A DNA stretch of 10,646 bases from DBFJGL01 sp048394785 (lineage in GTDB: Bacteria > Bacillota > Clostridia > Christensenellales > CAG-917): the NCBI GenBank assembly GCA_048394785.1, contig DBFJGL010000105.1, forward strand, positions 1 through 10,646, read 5' to 3'. Shown one piece after another: positions 6,012 to 10,646 of this stretch (positions are counted from its first letter, which is position 1; each line of letters starts with the position of its first letter). Both the position numbers and the translations under genes were made by a program. Below the pieces are notes generated by a model. The model searched no databases, was not told the origin of the DNA, and saw only the letters and a list, made by a program, of their open reading frames with translations.

Positions 6012-6598
6012 ATTTTGCCCTCTTTGCGCAACGTGCGTCCCACCGCTTTCGCGAGCGAATACGCCGCCGCAACCGAAATGACGTCCTTTATGAGGAAGGG
6101 TACGGATACGGTAACAAACGCCGTCCCGAGGGGAAGTTCGGACAAAAGCGCGTACTGCGCCGCGCCCGCTAAGTGACAAAGCGCAAGTCCGAAAAGTCCG
6201 AGTGCGACCGCCGCCGCTCCGCTTCTGATTCTGCCCCCTGCCGAACACATCGCCGCCATAGGCAAAAAGCCCCAGATAAAACCGCCCGTAACCCCGACGA
6301 TTTTATGCAGTCCGCCCGTGAAATTGGAAAAAACGGGCATTCCTATAAGTCCGAGCAAAATATAAACGCACACCGCGCCCACGCCGCGTCTGCCGCCGAG
6401 AAAATACGCCGCGAAAGCCACGGCAAACGTCTGCATCGTAACGGGTACGCCCGAGGGCAGCGGCACGGAAATCTGCGACAGAGCGGCTATCAGCGCAACC
6501 GACATTCCCGCATAAGCAAGCCGCGCCGTCTTTGCGGCAACTGTTATTTTTTTGCGCTCTTCGACGGGCGCGCTCATTTTCAGCATTCCGTTTCTCAT
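6008..6598 (-). CDS. bioY: BioY-type biotin transporter substrate-binding subunit (ECF S component)
   Basis: A 196-residue, very hydrophobic protein with about six membrane helices. QISVPLPSGVPVTMQTFAVAFAAYFLGG (42-69) and GLIGMPVFSNFTGGLHKIVGVTGGFIWGF (83-111) are the conserved BioY blocks that bind biotin. The length is normal. BioY works alone or with the energy-coupling module EcfA-EcfA'-EcfT, whose genes are not in the window. The ATG at 6598 has no clear ribosome site; in-frame ATGs at 6586 and 6577 are possible starts, and the membrane domain begins only after residue 25. It lies 58 nt after the unknown gene upstream, on the same strand, and overlaps the CDF gene by 4 nt. I found no convincing BirA operator upstream. 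Confidence 0.94.
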   Translation of the reverse strand: MRNGMLKMSAPVEERKKITVAAKTARLAYAGMSVALIAALSQISVPLPSGVPVTMQTFAVAFAAYFLGGRRGVGAVCVYILLGLIGMPVFSNFTGGLHKIVGVTGGFIWGFLPMAAMCSAGGRIRSGAAAVALGLFGLALCHLAGAAQYALLSELPLGTAFVTVSVPFLIKDVISVAAAYSLAKAVGRTLRKEGKI

Positions 6599-6656
6599 AT
6601 ATCTGTTTTAACCGTATCGGTGTTTTATCTCACAAATTTAACGATATAAACCTTAT

Positions 6657-7481
6657 CTATGACCGATTGTCTTTATCGTCTGTCCGCCCGTTTACGGCTT
6701 CCGCCCAATCTTCAAACGCGCGGTTCTTTGACTGCGGTATGCCGTTTGCCTGCATAAGCGTTGCAATCAGCTTCTTCGCGCGGGTTATTCCAAGCTCCGA
6801 CTGCACCTTTACGAACATCGGCGTCGTCTCGTATTTTTTCATATCGCTTCTGTCGCGCTGATGGTATAAATTGTAATCGAAATCCGCAGGGTTGAGCGCA
6901 AGCGCAATTCTCAGCGTACTGCCGATTAAAATTATCTTGGCAAGCTGTTTCCCGGGATAACGAAAATAATCGCCGCCGTTCGTAACCCTCGACTTTATCC
7001 CTTTATATGACAACAACTCGTTTTTCAATTGGTTGTACGCGTATTTATTAAACGGAGAGGAACAGGAAAGTTTGCTTGCGAACGTCGACTTTTCTTCGTC
7101 TTCCGACTCAACCGAGACGTTGTCTGCGCACCCGTCCTGCGCGCTCGCTTCCATCTCATCCGTATCACGAACGGCATTTTCTGTATTTTCGGATAAACCG
7201 TCCTCTTTCCCGTCCGAAATATCCGCCTCATTCTGCGAATTTCCGTTTGAGGCGTCTGCATAATTTTGAAAATTTCCGCCGCAGTTATCACCGTCGTTAT
7301 CATCGTCGGCGTTATCTTCCGCATCGTTGCAATCGGCATCGTACACTCCGTTCTTTTTGTCGCGTACGACCTTTATCGCTCCTGCGATGATAACGGCGAG
7401 AACGGCGGCTATTATAACCGCCTCTATTGCAATTATTGTCTTTCCCGTCAGGGTAAGCACCGAAAGAGCGTACTGAAACAT
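6657..7481 (-). CDS. Membrane-anchored protein with an acidic linker and a C-terminal domain of unknown function
   Basis: A 274-residue protein in three parts. Residues about 15-36 form one hydrophobic helix (IIAIEAVIIAAVLAVIIAGAI), followed by Lys/Arg, so the rest is probably cytoplasmic. Residues about 47-132 are low complexity, rich in Asp, Glu, Asn and Ser. Residues about 140-245 form a compact domain with YNQLKNELLSYKGIKSR, AKIILIGSTLRIALALNPADF and a D-Y-N-L-Y-H-Q-R-D-R-S-D-M-K-K-Y segment. I recognise this pattern from many uncharacterised Firmicutes proteins, but no function is known to me. The frame is open to 7508; I start at 7481 because GGAGGG (7485-7490) lies 3 nt upstream. It heads a likely operon with bioY and the CDF gene, behind its own promoter (7530-7558). 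Confidence 0.85.
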   Translation of the reverse strand: MFQYALSVLTLTGKTIIAIEAVIIAAVLAVIIAGAIKVVRDKKNGVYDADCNDAEDNADDDNDGDNCGGNFQNYADASNGNSQNEADISDGKEDGLSENTENAVRDTDEMEASAQDGCADNVSVESEDEEKSTFASKLSCSSPFNKYAYNQLKNELLSYKGIKSRVTNGGDYFRYPGKQLAKIILIGSTLRIALALNPADFDYNLYHQRDRSDMKKYETTPMFVKVQSELGITRAKKLIATLMQANGIPQSKNRAFEDWAEAVNGRTDDKDNRS

Positions 7482-7484
7482 AGT

Positions 7485-7506
7485 CCCTCCGCGCGCTCGG
7501 GCGCGC
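7485..7506 (-). promoter_or_regulatory. Ribosome-binding site abutted by a GC hairpin
   Basis: In the mRNA, GCGCGC (7506-7501), CCGA and GCGCGC (7496-7491) form a 6-bp all-GC hairpin that ends exactly where the Shine-Dalgarno GGAGGG (7490-7485) begins. This decides the start at 7481. The hairpin could hinder or guide ribosome loading. Each arm is also self-complementary, so other pairings are possible. Confidence 0.55.
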
Positions 7507-7529
7507 ACTCACGTACGTTTTGCAGTTAC

Positions 7530-7558
7530 ATATTACTAAATACATACCGAAAGGTCAA
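7530..7558 (-). promoter_or_regulatory. Promoter of the unknown gene/bioY/CDF unit
   Basis: Minus strand: TTGACC (-35, 7558-7553; 5 of 6), a 17-bp spacer, TAATAT (-10, 7535-7530; 4 of 6). The predicted start near 7523 gives a leader of about 40 nt that contains the GC hairpin. Confidence 0.6.
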
Positions 7559-7616
7559 TGATATACGCGCCGAAAACCCGTTTTTCAGCCGCAATCGGAC
7601 AAGCGTTATTTTTTTG

Positions 7617-7645
7617 TTGATATACTTTCTCGGGAGGGTTATAAT
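7617..7645 (+). promoter_or_regulatory. Promoter of the short-chain dehydrogenase gene
   Basis: TTGATA (7617-7622, 5 of 6), a 17-bp spacer and TATAAT (7640-7645, 6 of 6) form a strong sigma-A-type promoter. The predicted start near 7652 gives a leader of about 17 nt with GGAGG at 7659-7663. Confidence 0.85.
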
Positions 7646-7668
7646 CAATATAACGCACGGAGGTTGAA

Positions 7669-8457
7669 ATGAACGACAAAAAAGTAGCGGTAATAACGGG
7701 TGCAACCGCAGGTATAGGAAAAGCTGCCGCGGAATTGTTTGAACAAAAGGGCTACGCGGTGTATTGCCTTGCCCGTCGCAAGTCCGAGAAATTCAACAGC
7801 ATAAGCGTGGACGTAACGGACAGCGAGTCCGTGAAGCGGGCGGTATCCGACATATTTGAAAAAGAGGGGCGAATAGACGTGCTCGTCAACAATGCCGGCA
7901 TGGGCATTTCGGGCGCGGTGGAGGACACTCCGCTCCAAGCCGTAAGAAAAATATTCGACGTAAACGTGTTCGGCGCGCTGAACGCCATACAGGCGGTAAT
8001 ACCCTTTATGAGAGAACGCTCAAACGGCGTCATAATCAACGTGAGCTCGGCGGCGGCCCCCCTGTCTTTGCCGTTTCAGGCATTTTATTCGGCTACAAAA
8101 GCAGCTTTAAGTTCCGTTACGGAAGCTTTGCGAATAGAAGTCAAGCCTTTCGGCATAAGAGTAACGTCCATTCTGCCCGGCGACGTCAAAACCGATTTTA
8201 CCAAAAGCCGCGAGAAAAACAAGTCCGATAACCCTATATACGGAGAACGCATAAGCCGCTCTGTCGCCCGTATGGAAAAGGACGAACAAAACGGTATGCC
8301 GCCGTCGGTTATCGCGAAAGGCATATACAAGCTTGCGAACAGAAAAAATCCGCCCGTCGCAAAAGTGGGCGGCGCGTCCTACGCGGTTTTGGTGGGACTT
8401 GCAAAGATTATGCCCAAACGCGCGGTGTCCTATTTAATCGGCAAGCTTTACGGTTAA
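7669..8457 (+). CDS. Classical short-chain dehydrogenase/reductase (SDR)
   Basis: A 262-residue cytosolic NAD(P)-dependent oxidoreductase. TGATAGIG (10-17) is the TGxxxGxG nucleotide-binding loop, NNAG (74-77) stabilises the central sheet, and Asn99, Ser127, Tyr140 and Lys144 (YSATK) form the classical catalytic tetrad. Arg36-Arg37 after the second strand favours NADP(H). The C-terminal 60 residues are basic with a hydrophobic stretch (SYAVLVGLAKIM), as in SDRs acting on lipophilic or carbonyl substrates, but the substrate is unknown. GGAGG (7659-7663) fixes the start. It has its own strong promoter and appears monocistronic; no clear terminator follows, so some read-through into the two-component operon is possible. 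Confidence 0.95.
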   Translation: MNDKKVAVITGATAGIGKAAAELFEQKGYAVYCLARRKSEKFNSISVDVTDSESVKRAVSDIFEKEGRIDVLVNNAGMGISGAVEDTPLQAVRKIFDVNVFGALNAIQAVIPFMRERSNGVIINVSSAAAPLSLPFQAFYSATKAALSSVTEALRIEVKPFGIRVTSILPGDVKTDFTKSREKNKSDNPIYGERISRSVARMEKDEQNGMPPSVIAKGIYKLANRKNPPVAKVGGASYAVLVGLAKIMPKRAVSYLIGKLYG

Positions 8458-8541
8458 AGCGTATAAGCCGCGCAAATAATCACCCTGCTGCGGCGCAAAA
8501 CGCAACTGAACCGCAAATATATGAAAGGCACAAAAATACCT

Positions 8542-8558
8542 TTAATGTTAGTTTAACA
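8542..8558 (+). promoter_or_regulatory. PhoP/OmpR-type direct repeats upstream of the two-component operon
   Basis: TTAATG (8542-8547) and TTAACA (8553-8558) are spaced exactly 11 bp apart, each preceded by T. This matches the one-turn spacing of OmpR/PhoB-family sites; TTAACA matches the Bacillus PhoP half-site as I recall it. It lies 42 bp before the response regulator ATG, beside a -10-like TATTAT (8568-8573) with no good -35, as in activated promoters. Two repeats in AT-rich DNA are weak evidence. Confidence 0.35.
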
Positions 8559-8599
8559 AAAATAATTTATTATGTAAAAAAATCAATCAAGGTAGTGAT

Positions 8600-9295
8600 A
8601 TGAGAATTTTACTTGTTGAAGACGAAAAGGAATTATCGCGCGCACTCGCCAAAATGCTGACAAAAGAAGGATATGACGTTGACAGCGTTTACGACGGAGC
8701 GGACGGGCTCAATTTTTCCTCCACCGGTATGTACGACTTGATTATCCTCGACGTCATTATGCCGAAAATGAACGGCTTTGAAGTGCTTGCCGAAATACGC
8801 CGCCGCAAAATCGACACCCCCGTAATTATGCTCACCGCTCTGTCCGACGAGCGGGATAAAATCTCGGGGCTGGACAAAGGCGCGGACGATTACGTTTCCA
8901 AGCCCTTCTCTTTTGACGAACTTTCCGCAAGAATACGCGCCGTTCTGCGCAGACGCGGCAAGCTTGTCAACGACAATAAACTTGCCTATCAGGACGCGTC
9001 GCTCGACTTGACTACCTTTACGCTGACCACGGAGCGCGGCGAAATAAGCCTCACTCATAAGGAGTTCGAACTTTTGCGATATTTGTTCGAGTATCCCAAT
9101 TTCGTGGCGGCAAAGGAAGATTTGATACTCAAAGCCTGGGGACTCGACAGCGAATTCGAATCCAACAACCTCGAAGTGTATATGTCCTTTATACGGAAGA
9201 AGCTGTTGCACTTAAACGCGTCTTTCACCATAGAAGCGGTGCGCGGAGTAGGCTATAAACTCGCGCCCGTCAAAAAGACAAACTTCCCCGTTTAA
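8600..9295 (+). CDS. OmpR/PhoB-family response regulator
   Basis: A 231-residue cytosolic transcription regulator. The receiver domain (1-115) has the full active site: acid pair Glu7-Asp8, phosphoacceptor Asp51 (LIILDVIMP), Thr79 and Lys101 (SKPF). The winged-helix DNA-binding domain (about 130-225) shows ISLTHKEFELLRYL, the recognition-helix region NNLEVYMSFIRKKL and the C-terminal hairpin VRGVGYKL. Length is normal for the family. The ribosome site is only moderate (AAGG at 8589-8592 followed by TAGTG). It is the first gene of an operon with the kinase; its TAA overlaps the kinase ATG by one base (TAATG), so translation is likely coupled and the two are a cognate pair. The target genes are unknown; repeats upstream suggest autoregulation. 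Confidence 0.97.
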   Translation: MRILLVEDEKELSRALAKMLTKEGYDVDSVYDGADGLNFSSTGMYDLIILDVIMPKMNGFEVLAEIRRRKIDTPVIMLTALSDERDKISGLDKGADDYVSKPFSFDELSARIRAVLRRRGKLVNDNKLAYQDASLDLTTFTLTTERGEISLTHKEFELLRYLFEYPNFVAAKEDLILKAWGLDSEFESNNLEVYMSFIRKKLLHLNASFTIEAVRGVGYKLAPVKKTNFPV

Positions 9296-10527
9296 TGAAC
9301 GAAATACTGAGAAAACTCAAACTTAAATACACCCTTACTACCACCGTCCTGCTCGGCATTTTTCTGCTGTTGCTGCTCGGAATATTTTTTGTGCTTCACT
9401 TCGCGATGACAGAGGTTGCCGCAAACCGTACGCTGGGCCTCGCGCTGTCCGAGCCCGACCTCAACGGCGAAAATCTGAGAGGAAGACGTTGCATAACTTT
9501 TATCGCCGTTGACGGCGAACCCAAATGCGCCGAAGAAGATTTCGTGATTTATTACGGCGGCGATATGGATATTCTTTACGAAGCGATGCGCACCGAAGAC
9601 GGAAACTTTGAAGTCAACGACCTATATTTCAGAGTTATGTCAAAAACGGAAAAGGACGGCACTATGGTGTATGCCGTCTACGACAGAACCGCCGACCGCG
9701 AACAACTGATAACGTCGTCGTTCATACTCGCGGGACTTTACGCGGTGTCGATGATACTGATTTCGGTAATATCGCACGTCGTATCCTCTCAGACTCTGCG
9801 CCCCGTGGAGGAGTCGTTCAAAAAACAGCGCGATTTGATTACCAACGCGTCGCACGAGCTGAAAACTCCCCTGACGATTATATCCACCAACCTCTCCGTC
9901 ATAAAGTCGGAGCCGAATTCCACGGTCGAAAGCAACGAAAAGTGGATTGAGTCCATTACCGCGCAGATTGACAGAATGAACGGATTGATACAAAGTATGC
10001 TCGAACTGTCCAAAATGGAGCACGAATTCGATTTGAAAAAAGAACCTGTCGATTTGAGCAAGGAAGTGAGCGGCGCGTGCCTTGCGTTTGAGGCGGTGTG
10101 TTTTGAAAAGGGCGTCACCTTAATAACCGAAATTCAGGACGACGTCTGGATGACGGGCGATAAAACCGCTTTGGAACGTCTTGCAATCATCCTGCTCGAC
10201 AACGCAATCAAATACAGCGGCGAGAACGGCAAGATAGGCTGCGTGCTAAAAGCCGATAAAAAGATTACGCTTACCGTGCTGAATACCGGCGCGGTTATCT
10301 CGGAAGAAGAAAGCAAACACGTATTCGACCGCTTTTATCGCGCCGACGGCGCGCGTTCCAACTCGGACAATAAGAGTTTCGGGCTCGGACTGTCCATTGC
10401 TCACGCCACCGTTACCGCTCACGGCGGAACGATTTCCTGTAAGGGCGTGCCCGATAAAGGCACTTTGTTCGAGGTCTGCTTCCCCGTTATGAAAAAGACT
10501 CCTGCACTTAAAGCGGCGGACAATTAA
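9295..10527 (+). CDS. Membrane sensor histidine kinase, partner of the upstream regulator
   Basis: A 410-residue sensor kinase. Two membrane helices (about 14-37 and 141-163) enclose an extracytoplasmic sensor region of about 100 residues with two cysteines (Cys66, Cys78). No complete HAMP domain is visible: the second helix passes through LRPVEESFKKQRDLI straight to the H-box ASHELKTPLT, with phosphorylated His187. The ATPase part has the N-box DNAIKYS (Asn303), the F-box-like FDRFYRADGARS and G2 GLGLSIA. The G1 position reads LNTGAVI in place of the usual D-x-G-x-G, a variant I recall in other clostridial kinases. The C-terminal FEVCFPV strand is intact, so the enzyme looks functional. The signal sensed cannot be inferred. 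The end lies in the window, and no terminator is seen in the following 119 bases. Confidence 0.96.
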   Translation: MNEILRKLKLKYTLTTTVLLGIFLLLLLGIFFVLHFAMTEVAANRTLGLALSEPDLNGENLRGRRCITFIAVDGEPKCAEEDFVIYYGGDMDILYEAMRTEDGNFEVNDLYFRVMSKTEKDGTMVYAVYDRTADREQLITSSFILAGLYAVSMILISVISHVVSSQTLRPVEESFKKQRDLITNASHELKTPLTIISTNLSVIKSEPNSTVESNEKWIESITAQIDRMNGLIQSMLELSKMEHEFDLKKEPVDLSKEVSGACLAFEAVCFEKGVTLITEIQDDVWMTGDKTALERLAIILLDNAIKYSGENGKIGCVLKADKKITLTVLNTGAVISEEESKHVFDRFYRADGARSNSDNKSFGLGLSIAHATVTAHGGTISCKGVPDKGTLFEVCFPVMKKTPALKAADN

Positions 10528-10646
10528 CCTCGCCGTGTTATTATAATCGCAAGCGCACAGCATATCCGCGGGCAAATCAAGCCTCAGCACGAGAATAGTC
10601 AAACGCACGGCGTATATCGCAAATAAATTAAGATAAACGTACCCTC
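10528..10646. other. Window end without recognised gene
   Basis: I see no convincing gene, terminator or complete promoter here. A TATAAT occurs near 10542 but has no -35 at the right distance. CGCCGTG (about 10532) and CACGGCG (about 10607) are inverted but too far apart to act as a terminator. Confidence 0.5.

Noticed and set aside
6012..6248. N-terminal extension of the cation transporter into bioY
   Set aside because: It would overlap bioY by 240 nt with Arg-rich non-family sequence; ATG 6011 has a ribosome site and a coupled ATGA overlap.
6607..6643. TTTAACCG and TTTAACG repeats upstream of bioY as a BirA operator
   Set aside because: They are direct rather than inverted and do not match the known BirA palindrome.
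8468..8543. Terminator between the dehydrogenase and the response regulator
   Set aside because: The available stems (GCCGC/GCGGC, AAAGG/CCTTT) are 5 bp with loops of 10 nt or more and no T-tract.
1..10646. Defence system, mobile element, CRISPR array or biosynthetic cluster
   Set aside because: No nuclease, transposase, integrase, repeat array, toxin-antitoxin pair or synthase gene can be seen; the genes are ordinary singletons and small operons.

Overview
The window looks like chromosomal DNA from a low-to-mid GC Firmicute, most likely an uncultured, anaerobic, gut-type Clostridium relative. The evidence is purine-rich Shine-Dalgarno sites (AAGGAGAG, AAGGAGG, GGAGG), sigma-A-type promoters, a radical-SAM activase of the anaerobic ribonucleotide reductase type, a BioY vitamin transporter, an OmpR-type two-component pair, and a membrane-anchored protein with a domain I recall as recurrent in Firmicutes. 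The exact lineage is inference. TGA acts as a stop (bioY, radical-SAM gene), so the code is standard. I see no IS element, tRNA, rRNA, CRISPR array or phage gene.

Layout from left to right. (1) 34-534 (+) encodes a small protein that looks like a divergent SLOG/YpsA-like protein. It converges with a citrate synthase gene (709-2055, -), and the two share a 14-bp hairpin terminator. (2) A divergent intergenic region (2056-2353) separates citrate synthase from a radical-SAM activase (2354-3043, +). It holds promoters in both directions, an operator-like palindrome over a plus-strand -10 box, and an extended -10 box so close to the activase ATG that its transcript may be leaderless. (3) A bidirectional terminator (3236-3263) separates the activase from a convergent membrane-anchored metallophosphatase (3332-4768, -). 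That gene has a strong promoter about 200 nt upstream, with a palindrome over its -10, so it may carry a long structured leader. (4) A three-gene minus-strand unit follows: an unknown membrane-anchored protein (6657-7481), bioY (6008-6598) and a cation diffusion facilitator (5055-6011). The last two overlap by ATGA. (5) A divergent promoter region leads to a short-chain dehydrogenase (7669-8457, +) and then to an OmpR-family response regulator and its histidine kinase (8600-9295 and 9295-10527, +), which overlap by one base.

Most genes are housekeeping or accessory singletons without an obvious shared pathway. The window does not contain a convincing new multi-gene system. The best leads are the unknown domain protein with its hairpin-abutted ribosome site, the candidate leaderless activase, the palindrome-controlled promoters at about 2127 and 4973, the N/D-D-D-D metal site of the cation exporter and its coupling to BioY, and the 11-bp-period repeats upstream of the two-component operon.
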